Shown here: one piece after another, positions 11,891 through 22,800 of the stretch | Layout: the number at the start of each line of letters is the position of its first letter | Numbering within the stretch: the stretch's first letter is position 1 | DNA from: Ptiloglossa arizonensis | Lineage: Eukaryota > Arthropoda > Insecta > Hymenoptera > Colletidae | Reading direction: 5' to 3' | DNA: 64,000 bases | Assembly (NCBI RefSeq): GCF_051014685.1 | Contig: NW_027479732.1 | Coordinates: forward strand, 1 to 64,000 | The notes under the pieces: generated by a model | The model's database searches: none | Seen by the model: the letters and a program-made list of their open reading frames with translations, nothing else | What the model was told of the DNA's origin: nothing | Program-made: the position numbers and the translations under genes

Positions 11891-14800
11891 CATTCTAGTT
11901 AAGCGTTTGGAGCAGCAGAATTGCGAAAAATTTTTGCCTTCTCAACCATTTCTTGGCTTCAAAGTCCCATATCTCGCGAACGGATTGACCTAACCCAAAA
12001 ATTCCTGTTGCATCTGAAAGTACAAACTCGCCCGATTACAGCGGTATGCGTATTTTTTCCATAGGCCATTCTGGTTAAGCGTTTGGAGCAGCAGAATTGC
12101 GAAAAATTTTTTGTCTTCTCAACCATATCTTGGCTTCAAACTCCCATATCTCGCGGACGGATTGACCTAACCCAAAAATTCCTGTTGCGTGTGAAAGTAG
12201 AAACTCGCCCGATTACAACGGTACGTGTATTTTTTCCCTAGCCCATTCTGGTTAAGCGTTTGGAGCAGCAGAATTGCGAAAAATTTGTTGTCTTCTCAAC
12301 CATTTCTTAGCTTCAAAGTCCCATATCTCGCGAACGGATTGACCAAACCCAAAAATTCCTGCTGCGTCTGAAAGTAGAAACTCGCCCGATTATAACGATA
12401 TGCGTATTTTTTCCCTAGGCCATTCTGGTTAAGCGTTTGGAGCAGCAGAATTGCGAAAAATGTTTTGCCTTCTCAACCATTTCTTAGCTTCAAACTCCCA
12501 TATCTCGCGAACGGATTGACCTAACCCAAAAATTCCTATTGCATCTGAAAGTAGAAACTCGCCCGATTACAGCGGTATGTGTATTTTTTCCCTAGGCCAT
12601 TCTGGTTAAGCGTTTGGAGCAGCAGAATTGCGAAAAATTTTTTGCCTTCTCAAGCATTTCTTGGCTTCAAACTCCCATATCTCGCGAACGGATTGACCTA
12701 ACCCAAAAATTCCTGTCGCATCTGAAAGTAGAAACTCGCCCGATTACAACGGTATGTGTATTTTTTCCATAGGCCATTCTGGTTAAGCGTTTGGAGCAGC
12801 AGAATTGCGAATAATTTGTTGTCTTCTCAACCATTTCTTGGCTTCAAACTCCCATATCTCGCGAACGGATTGACCTAACCCAAAAATTCCTGTTGCATCT
12901 GAAAGTAGAATCTCGCCCGATTACAACGGTATGTGTATTTTTTCCATAGGCCATGCTGGTTAAGCGTTTGGAGCAGCAGAATTGCGAAAAATCTTTTGTC
13001 TTCTCAACCATTTCTTGGCTTCAAACTCCCATATCTCGCGGACGGATTGACCTAACCCAAAAATTCCTGTTGCGTGTGAAAGTAGAAACTCGCCCGATTA
13101 CAACGGTACGTGTATTTTTTCCCTAGGCCAGTCTGGTTAAGCGTTTGGAGCAGCAGAATTGCGAAAAATTTTTTGCCTTCTCAACCATTTCTTGGCTTCA
13201 AACTCCCATATCTCGCGAACGGATTGACCTAACCCAAAAATTCCTGTTGCGTGTGAAAGTAGAATCTCGCCCGATTACAACGGTAGGTGTATTTTTTCCC
13301 TAGGCCATTCTGGTTAAGTGTTTGGAGCAGCAGAATTGCGAAAAATTTTTTGCCTTCTCTACCATTTCTTAGCTTCAAACTGCCATATCTCGCGAACGGC
13401 TTGACCTAACCCAAAAATTCCTGCTGCGTCTGAAAGTAGAAACTCGCCCGATTATAACGATATGCGTATTTTTTCCCTAGGCCATTCTAGTTAAGCGTTT
13501 GGAGCAGCAGAATTGCGAAAAATTTTTGCCTTCTCAACCATTTCTTGGCTTCAAAGTCCCATATCTCGCGAACGGATTGACCTAACCCAAAAATTCCTGT
13601 TGCATCTGAAAGTACAAACTCGCCCGATTACAGCGGTATGCGTATTTTTTCCATAGGCCATTCTGGTTAAGCGTTTGGAGCAGCAGAATTGCGAAAAATT
13701 TTTTGTCTTCTCAACCATATCTTGGCTTCAAACTCCCATATCTCGCGGACGGATTGACCTAACCCAAAAATTCCTGTTGCGTGTGAAAGTAGAAACTCGC
13801 CCGATTACAACGGTACGTGTATTTTTTCCCTAGCCCATTCTGGTTAAGCGTTTGGAGCAGCAGAATTGCGAAAAATTTGTTGTCTTCTCAACCATTTCTT
13901 AGCTTCAAAGTCCCATATCTCGCGAACGGATTGACCAAACCCAAAAATTCCTGCTGCGTCTGAAAGTAGAAACTCGCCCGATTATAACGATATGCGTATT
14001 TTTTCCCTAGGCCATTCTGGTTAAGCGTTTGGAGCAGCAGAATTGCGAAAAATGTTTTGCCTTCTCAACCATTTCTTAGCTTCAAACTCCCATATCTCGC
14101 GAACGGATTGACCTAACCCAAAAATTCCTATTGCATCTGAAAGTAGAAACTCGCCCGATTACAGCGGTATGTGTATTTTTTCCCTAGGCCATTCTGGTTA
14201 AGCGTTTGGAGCAGCAGAATTGCGAAAAATTTTTTGCCTTCTCAAGCATTTCTTGGCTTCAAACTCCCATATCTCGCGAACGGATTGACCTAACCCAAAA
14301 ATTCCTGTCGCATCTGAAAGTAGAAACTCGCCCGATTACAACGGTATGTGTATTTTTTCCATAGGCCATTCTGGTTAAGCGTTTGGAGCAGCAGAATTGC
14401 GAATAATTTGTTGTCTTCTCAACCATTTCTTGGCTTCAAACTCCCATATCTCGCGAACGGATTGACCTAACCCAAAAATTCCTGTTGCATCTGAAAGTAG
14501 AATCTCGCCCGATTACAACGGTATGTGTATTTTTTCCATAGGCCATTCTGGTTAAGCGTTTGGAGCAGCAGAATTGCGAAAAATCTTTTGTCTTCTCAAC
14601 CATTTCTTGGCTTCAAACTCCCATATCTCGCGGACGGATTGACCTAACCCAAAAATTCCTGTTGCGTGTGAAAGTAGAAACTCGCCCGATTACAACGGTA
14701 CGTGTATTTTTTCCCTAGGCCAGTCTGGTTAAGCGTTTGGAGCAGCAGAATTGCGAAAAATTTTTTGCCTTCTCAACCATTTCTTGGCTTCAAACTCCCA

Positions 14801-15074
14801 TATCTCGCGAACGGATTGACCTAACCCAAAAATTCCTGTTGCGTGTGAAAGTAGAATCTCGCCCGATTACAACGGTAGGTGTATTTTTTCCCTAGGCCAT
14901 TCTGGTTAAGTGTTTGGAGCAGCAGAATTGCGAAAAATTTTTTGCCTTCTCTACCATTTCTTAGCTTCAAACTGCCATATCTCGCGAACGGCTTGACCTA
15001 ACCCAAAAATTCCTGCTGCGTCTGAAAGTAGAAACTCGCCCGATTATAACGATATGCGTATTTTTTCCCTAGGC
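11891..15074 (+). repeat. Family C: two tandem copies of a 9-monomer HOR (1,592 bp each)
   Basis: Copy 1 is 11891-13482 and copy 2 is 13483-15074. The markers cattctagtt (11891 and 13483), tacaaactcg (12021 and 13613) and gaataattt (12809 and 14401) are each exactly 1,592 bp apart. All marker monomers occur in the same order in both copies, with very few differences (for example ccatgctgg near 12950 versus ccattctgg). The cattctag marker is absent at 15075, so the third repeat does not follow and the doublet ends there. Confidence 0.88.
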
Positions 15075-15945
15075 CATTCTGGTTAAGCGTTTGGAGCAGC
15101 AGAATTGCGAAAAATGTTTTGCCTTCTCAACCATTTCTTGGCTTCAAACTCCCATATCTCGCGAACGGATTGACCTAACCCAAAAATTCCTATTGCATCT
15201 GAAAGTAGAAACTCGCCCGATTACAACGGTATGTGTATTATTTCCCTAGGCCATTCTGGTTAAGCGTTTGGAGCAACAGAATTGCAAAAATTTTTTGCCT
15301 TCTCAAACATTTCTTGGCTCCAAAGTCCCATATCTCGCGAACGGATTGACCTAACCCAAAAATTCCTATTGCATCTGAAAGTAGAAACTCGCCCGATTAC
15401 AGCGGTATGTGTATTTTTTCCCTAGGCCATTCTGGTTAAGTGTTTGGAGCAGCAGAATTGCGAAAAATTTTTTGCCTTCTCAACCACATCTTGGCTTCAA
15501 ACTCCCATATCTCGCGAACGGATTGACCAAACCCAAAAATTCCTGCTGCGTCTGAAAGTAGAAACTCGCCCGAATACAACGGTATGTGTATTTTTTTCCT
15601 AGGACATTCTGGTTAAGCGTTTGGAGCAGCAGAATTGCGAAAAATGTTTTGCCTTCTCAACCATTTCTTGTCTTCAAACTCCCATACCGCGCGAACGGAT
15701 TGACCTAACCCAAAAATTCCTATTGCATCTGAAAGTAGAAACTCGCCCGATTACAGCGGTATGTGTATTTTTTCCCTAGGCCATTCTGGTTAAGCGTTTG
15801 GAGCAGCAGAATTGCGAAAAATTTTTTGCCTTCTCAAGCATTTCTTGGCTTCAAACTCCCATATCTCGCGAACGGATTGACCTAACCCAAAAATTCCTGT
15901 CGCATCTGAAAGTAGAAACTCGCCCGATTACAACGGTATGTGTAT
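14094..15945 (+). repeat. 1.85-kb segment duplicated 2,300 bp downstream (16394-18245)
   Basis: The offset is 13 monomers. Markers shared in order are gaataatttg (14401 and 16701), tattattt (15236 and 17536) and the cccatacc variant (15681 and 17981). The match breaks at 15945, where this copy has tttttttcctaggaca and the sister has ttccgtaggcc. Differences inside the match are few, for example gaatctcg versus gaaactcg near 14851 and 17151. Confidence 0.8.
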
Positions 15946-16393
15946 TTTTTTCCTAGGACATTCTGGTTAAGCGTTTGGAGCAGCAGAATTGCGAAAAATG
16001 TTTTGCCTTCTCAACCATTTCTTGGCTTCAAACTCCCATATCTCGCGAACGGATTGACCAAACCCAAAAATTCCTGCTGCGTCTGAAAGTAGAAACTCGC
16101 CCGAATACAACGGTATGTGTATTTTTTTCCTAGGACATTCTGGTTAAGCGTTTGGAGCAGCAGAATTGCGAAAAATGTTTTGCCTTCTCAACCACATCTT
16201 GGCTTCAAACTCCCATATCTCGCGAACGGATTGACCAAACCCAAAAATTCCTGCTGCGTCTGAAAGTAGAAACTCGCCCGAATACAACGGTATGTGTATT
16301 TTTTTCCTAGGACATTCTGGTTAAGCGTTTGGAGCAGCAGAATTGCGAAAAATGTTTTGCCTTCTCAACCATTTCTTGTCTTCAAACTCCCAT

Positions 16394-18245
16394 ACCTCGC
16401 GAACGGATTGACCTAACCCAAAAATTCCTATTGCATCTGAAAGTAGAAACTCGCCCGATTACAGCGGTATGTGTATTTTTTCCCTAGGCCATTCTGGTTA
16501 AGCGTTTGGAGCAGCAGAATTGCGAAAAATTTTTTGCCTTCTCAAGCATTTCTTGGCTTCAAACTCCCATATCTCGCGAACGGATTGACCTAACCCAAAA
16601 ATTCCTGTCGCATCTGAAAGTAGAAACTCGCCCGATTACAACGGTATGTGTATTTTTTCCATAGGCCATTCTGGTTAAGCGTTTGGAGCAGCAGAATTGC
16701 GAATAATTTGTTGTCTTCTCAACCATTTCTTGGCTTCAAACTCCCATATCTCGCGAACGGATTGACCTAACCCAAAAATTCCTGTTGCATCTGAAAGTAG
16801 AATCTCGCCCGATTACAACGGTATGTGTATTTTTTCCATAGGCCATTCTGGTTAAGCGTTTGGAGCAGCAGAATTGCGAAAAATCTTTTGTCTTCTCAAC
16901 CATTTCTTGGCTTCAAACTCCCATATCTCGTGGACGGATTGACCTAACCCAAAAATTCCTGTTGCGTGTGAAAGTAGAAACTCGCCCGATTACAACGGTA
17001 CGTGTATTTTTTCCCTAGGCCAGTCTGGTTAAGCGTTTGGAGCAGCAGAATTGCGAAAAATTTTTTGCCTTCTCAACCATTTCTTGGCTTCAAACTCCCA
17101 TATCTCGCGAACGGATTGACCTAACCCAAAAATTCCTGTTGCGTGTGAAAGTAGAAACTCGCCCGATTACAACGGTAGGTGTATTTTTTCCCTAGGCCAT
17201 TCTGGTTAAGTGTTTGGAGCAGCAGAATTGCGAAAAATTTTTTGCCTTCTCTACCATTTCTTAGCTTCAAACTGCCATATCTCGCGAACGGCTTGACCTA
17301 ACCCAAAAATTCCTGCTGCGTCTGAAAGTAGAAACTCGCCCGATTATAACGATATGCGTATTTTTTCCCTAGGCCATTCTGGTTAAGCGTTTGGAGCAGC
17401 AGAATTGCGAAAAATGTTTTGCCTTCTCAACCATTTCTTGGCTTCAAACTCCCATATCTCGCGAACGGATTGACCTAACCCAAAAATTCCTATTGCATCT
17501 GAAAGTAGAAACTCGCCCGATTACAACGGTATGTGTATTATTTCCCTAGGCCATTCTGGTTAAGCGTTTGGAGCAACAGAATTGCAAAAATTTTTTGCCT
17601 TCTCAAACATTTCTTGGCTCCAAAGTCCCATATCTCGCGAACGGATTGACCTAACCCAAAAATTCCTATTGCATCTGAAAGTAGAAACTCGCCCGATTAC
17701 AGCGGTATGTGTATTTTTTCCCTAGGCCATTCTGGTTAAGTGTTTGGAGCAGCAGAATTGCGAAAAATTTTTTGTCTTCTCAACCACATCTTGGCTTCAA
17801 ACTCCCATATCTCGCGAACGGATTGACCAAACCCAAAAATTCCTGCTGCGTCTGAAAGTAGAAACTCGCCCGAATACAACGGTATGTGTATTTTTTTCCT
17901 AGGACATTCTGGTTAAGCGTTTGGAGCAGCAGAATTGCGAAAAATGTTTTGCCTTCTCAACCATTTCTTGTCTTCAAACTCCCATACCTCGCGAACGGAT
18001 TGACCTAACCCAAAAATTCCTATTGCATCTGAAAGTAGAAACTCGCCCGATTACAGCGGTATGTGTATTTTTTCCCTAGGCCATTCTGGTTAAGCGTTTG
18101 GAGCAGCAGAATTGCGAAAAATTTTTTGCCTTCTCAAGCATTTCTTGGCTTCAAACTCCCATATCTCGCGAACGGATTGACCTAACCCAAAAATTCCTGT
18201 CGCATCTGAAAGTAGAAACTCGCCCGATTACAACGGTATGTGTAT
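16394..18245 (+). repeat. Second copy of the 14094-15945 segment
   Basis: This is the sister at offset 2,300. Its right half is duplicated once more: 17470-18655 matches 20477-21662 at offset 3,007 (17 monomers), shown by tattattt at 17536 and 20543, catacc at 17983 and 20990, and gaataatt at 18293 and 21300. Confidence 0.78.
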
Positions 18246-19600
18246 TTTTTCCGTAGGCCATTCTGGTTAAGCGTTTGGAGCAGCAGAAGTGCGAATAATT
18301 TGTTGTCTTCTCAACCATTTCTTGGCTTCAAACTCCCATATCTCGCGAACGGATTGACCTAACCCAAAAATTCCTGTTGCATCTGAAAGTAGAATCTCGC
18401 CCGATTACAACGGTATGTGTATTTTTTCCATAGGCCATTCTGGTTAAGCGTTTGGAGCAGCAGAATTGCGAAAAATCTTTTGTCTTCTCAACCATTTCTT
18501 GGCTTCAAACTCCCATATCTCGCGGACGGATTGACCTAACCCAAAAATTCCTGTTGTGTGTGAAAGTAGAAACTCGCCCGATTACAACGGTACGTGTATT
18601 TTTTCCCTAGGCCAGTCTGGTTAAGCGTTTGGAGCAGCAGAATTGCGAAAAATTTGTTGTCTTCTCAACCATTTCTTAGCTTCAAAGTCCCATATCTCGC
18701 GAACGGATTGACCAAACCCAAAAATTCCTGCTGCGTCTGAAAGTAGAAACTCGCCCGATTATAACGATATGCGTATTTTTTCCCTAGGCCATTCTGGTTA
18801 AGCGTTTGGAGCAGCAGAATTGCGAAAAATGTTTTGCCTTCTCGACCATTTCTTGGCTTCAAACTCCCATATCTCGCGAACGGATTGACCTAACCCAAAA
18901 ATTCCTATTGCATCTGAAAGTAGAAACTCGCCCGATTACAACGGTATGTGTATTATTTCCCTAGGCCATTCTGGTTAAGCGTTTGGAGCAACAGAATTGC
19001 AAAAATTTTTTGCCTTCTCAACCATTTCTTGGCTCCAAAGTCCCATATCTCGCGAACGGATTGACCTAACCCAAAAATTCCTATTGCATCTGAAAGTAGA
19101 AACTCGCCCGATTACAGCGGTATGTGTATTTTTTCCCTAGGCCATTCTGGTTAAGTGTTTGGAGCAGCAGAATTGCGAAAAATCTTTTGTCTTCTCAACC
19201 ATTTCTTGGCTTCAAACTCCCATATCTCGCGGACGGATTGACCTAACCCAAAAATTCCTGTTGTGTGTGAAAGTAGAAACTCGCCCGATTACAACGGTAC
19301 GTGTATTTTTTCCCTAGGCCAGTCTGGTTAAGCGTTTGGAGCAGCAGAATTGCGAAAAATTTGTTGTCTTCTCAACCATTTCTTAGCTTCAAAGTCCCAT
19401 ATCTCGCGAACGGATTGACCAAACCCAAAAATTCCTGCTGCGTCTGAAAGTAGAAACTCGCCCGATTATAACGATATGCGTATTTTTTCCCTAGGCCATT
19501 CTGGTTAAGCGTTTGGAGCAGCAGAATTGCGAAAAATTTGTTGTCTTCTCAACCGTTTCTTAGCTCCAAAGTCCCATATCTCGCGAACGGATTGACCTAA

Positions 19601-20378
19601 CCCAAAAATTCCTATTGCATCTGAAAGTAGAAACTCGCCCGATTACAACGGTATGTGTATTTTTTCCATAGGCCATTCTGGTTAAGCGTTTGGAGCAGCA
19701 GAATTGCGAAAAATTTTTTGTCTTCTCAACCATTTCGTGGCTTCAAACTCCCATATCTCGCGGGCGGATTGACTTAACCCAAAAATTCCTGTTGCGTGTG
19801 AAAGTAGAAACTCGCCCGATTACAACGGCACGTGTATTTTTTCCCTAGCCCATTCTGGTTAAGCGTTTGGAGCAGCAGAATTGCGAAAAATTTGTTGTCT
19901 TCTCAACCATTTCTTAGCTTCAAAGTCCCATATCTCGCGAACGGATTGACCAAACCCAAAAATTCCTGCTGCGTCTGAAAGTAGAAACTCGCCCGATTAT
20001 AACGATATGCGTATTTTTTCCCTAGGCCATACTGGTTAAGCGTTTGGAGCAGCCGAATTGCGAAAAATTTTTAGCCTTCGCAACCATTTCTTGGCTTCAA
20101 ACTCCCATATCTCGCGAACGGATTGACCTAACCCAAAAATTGCTGTTGCATCTGAAAGTACAAACTCGCCCGATTACAGCGGTATGTGTATTTTTTCCCT
20201 AGGCCATTCTGGTTAAGCGTTTGGAGCAGCAGAATTGCGAAAAATTTTTTGCCTTCTCAACCATTTCTTGGCTTCAAACTCCCATATCTCGCGAACGGAA
20301 TGACCTAACCCAAAAATTCCTGTTGCATCTGAAAGTAGAAACTCGCCCGATTACAACGGTATGTGTATTTTTTCCATA
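19601..20378 (+). repeat. Distant sister of the 780-bp block at 10580-11357
   Basis: It carries the same ordered set of rare variants as 10580-11357, including atttcgtgg (19732) and agcagccgaattgc (about 20050). It has a few private changes such as ccttcgcaacc and attgctgttgc. It sits between family C-derived monomers on both sides, so it looks inserted or retained within a differently homogenised neighbourhood. Confidence 0.78.
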
Positions 20379-22079
20379 GGCCATTCTGGTTAAGCGTTTG
20401 GAGCAGCAGAATTGCGAAAAATTTTTTGTCTTCTCAACCATTTCTTGGCTTCAAACTCCCATATCTCGCGGACGGATTGACCTAACCCAAAAATTCCTAT
20501 TGCATCTGAAAGTAGAAACTCGCCCGATTACAACGGTATGTGTATTATTTCCCTAGGCCATTCTGGTTAAGCGTTTGGAGCAACAGAATTGCAAAAATTT
20601 TTTGCCTTCTCAACCATTTCTTGGCTCCAAAGTCCCATATCTCGCGAACGGATTGACCTAACCCAAAAATTCCTATTGCATCTGAAAGTAGAAACTCGCC
20701 CGATTACAGCGGTATGTGTATTTTTTCCCTAGGCCATTCTGGTTAAGTGTTTGGAGCAGCAGAATTGCGAAAAATTTTTTGCCTTCTCAACCACATCTTG
20801 GCTTCAAACTCCCATATCTCGCGAACGGATTGACCAAACCCAAAAATTCCTGCTGCGTCTGAAAGTAGAAACTCGCCCGAATACAACGGTATGTGTATTT
20901 TTTTCCTGGGACATTCTGGTTAAGCGTCCGGAGCAGCAGAATTTCGAAAAATGTTTTGCCTTCTCAACCATTTCTTGTCTTCAAACTCCCATACCTCGCG
21001 AACGGATTGACCTAACCCAAAAATTCCTATTGCATCTGAAAGTAGAAACTCGCCCGATTACAGCGGTATGTGTATTTTTTCCCTAGGCCATTCTGGTTAA
21101 GCGTTTGGAGCAGCAGAATTGCGAAAAATTTTTTGCCTTCTCAAGCATTTCTTGGCTTCAAACTCCCACATCTCGCGAACGGATTGACCTAACCCAAAAA
21201 TTCCTGTCGCATCTGAAAGTAGAAACTCGCCCGATTACAACGGTATGTGTATTTTTTCCGTAGGCCATTCTGGTTAAGCGTTTGGAGCAGCAGAAGTGCG
21301 AATAATTTGTTGTCTTCTCAACCATTTCTTGGCTTCAAACTCCCATATCTCGCGAACGGATTGACCTAACCCAAAAATTCCTGTTGCATCTGAAAGTAGA
21401 ATCTCGCCCGATTACAACGGTATGTGTATTTTTTCCATAGGCCATTCTGGTTAAGCGTTTGGAGCAGCAGAATTGCGAAAAATCTTTTGTCTTCTCAACC
21501 ATTTCTTGGCTTCAAACTCCCATATCTCGCGGACGGATTGACCTAACCCAAAAATTCCTGTTGCGTGTGAAAGTAGAAACTCGCCCGATTACAACGGTAC
21601 GTGTATTTTTTCCCTAGGCCAGTCTGGTTAAGCGTTTGGAGCAGCAGAATTGCGAAAAATTTTTTGCCTTCTCAACCATTTCTTGGCTTCAAACTCCCAT
21701 ATCTCGCGAACGGATTGACCTAACCCAAAAATTCCTGTTGCATCTGAAAGTAGAATCTCGCCCGATTACAACGGTATGTGTATTTTTTCCATAGGCCATT
21801 TTGGTTAAGCGTTTGGAGCAGCAGAATTGCGAAAAATCTTTTGTCTTCTCAACCATTTCTTGGCTTCAAACTCCCATATCTCGCGGACGGATTGACCTAA
21901 CCCAAAAATTCCTGTTGCGTGTGAAAGTAGAAACTCGCCCGATTACAACGGTACGTGTATTTTTTCCCTAGGCCATTCTGGTTAAGCGTTTGGAGCAGCA
22001 GAATTGCGAAAAATTTTTTGCCTTCTCAACCATTTCTTGTCTTCAAACTCCCATACCTCGCGAACGGATTGACCTAACC

Positions 22080-22800
22080 CAAAAATTCCTATTGCGTCTG
22101 AAAGTAGAAACTCGCCCGATTACAACGGTATGTGTATTTCTTCCCTAGGCCATTCTGGTTAAGCGTTTGGAGCAGCAGAATTGCAAAAATTTTTTGCCTT
22201 CTCAACCATTTATTGGCTCCAAAGTCCCATATCTCGCGAACGGATTGACCTAACCCAAAAATTCCTATTGCATCTGAAAGTAGAAACTCGCCCGATTACA
22301 GCGGTATGTGTATTTTTTCCCTAGGCAATTCTGGTTAAGCGTTTGGAGCAGCAGAATTGTGATAAATTTGTTGCCTTATCTACCATTTCTTGGCTTCAAA
22401 CTCCCATATCTCTCGAACGGATTGACCTAACCCAAAAATTCCTATTGCATCTGAAAGTAGAAACTCGCCCCATTACAACGGTATGTGTATTTTTTCCCTA
22501 GGCCATTCTGGTTATGCGTTTGGAGCAGCAGAAATGCGAAAAAATTTTTGCCTTCTCAACCATTTCTTGTCCTCAAACTCCCAAATCTTGCGAACGGGTT
22601 GACCTAACCCAAAAATTTCTATTGCATCTGAAAGTAGAAACTCGCCCGATTACAACGGTATGTGTATTTTTTCCCTAGGCCATTCTGGTTAAGCGTTTGG
22701 AGCAGCAGAATTGCGAAAAATTTGTTGCCTTCTCAACCATTTCTTGGCTTCAAAGTCCCATATCTCGCGAACGGATTGACCTGACCCAAAAATTCCTGTC
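22080..22800 (+). repeat. Island of family A monomers inside a different neighbourhood
   Basis: Four successive monomers carry the family A set in the family A order: tttattggctcc, aggcaattctgg with gtgataaa, ggttatgcg with gaaatgcgaaaaaa, and tcctcaaactcccaaatc with acgggttgacc. The best counterparts are about 1920-2640 and 5810-6530. Private changes (tatttcttccc, aaatcttgcg) show it is older than the duplications within 1-8826. Confidence 0.75.

Larger units (their letters stand above)
15075..22080 (+). repeat. Mosaic section with 4-, 8-, 9-, 13- and 17-monomer duplications
   Basis: Marker pairs give several overlapping periods. The catacc variant lies at 15683, 16391, 17983, 20990 and 22052, with intervals of 708, 1592, 3007 and 1062 bp. 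The tattattt variant lies at 15236, 17536, 18951 and 20543, with intervals of 2300, 1415 and 1592 bp. The ctgttgtgtg variant lies at 18551 and 19258 (707 bp). Every interval is a near-whole number of 177-bp monomers. The section contains family C monomers re-duplicated in pieces, and the block at 19601-20378 copied from (or to) 10580-11357. Confidence 0.8.
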
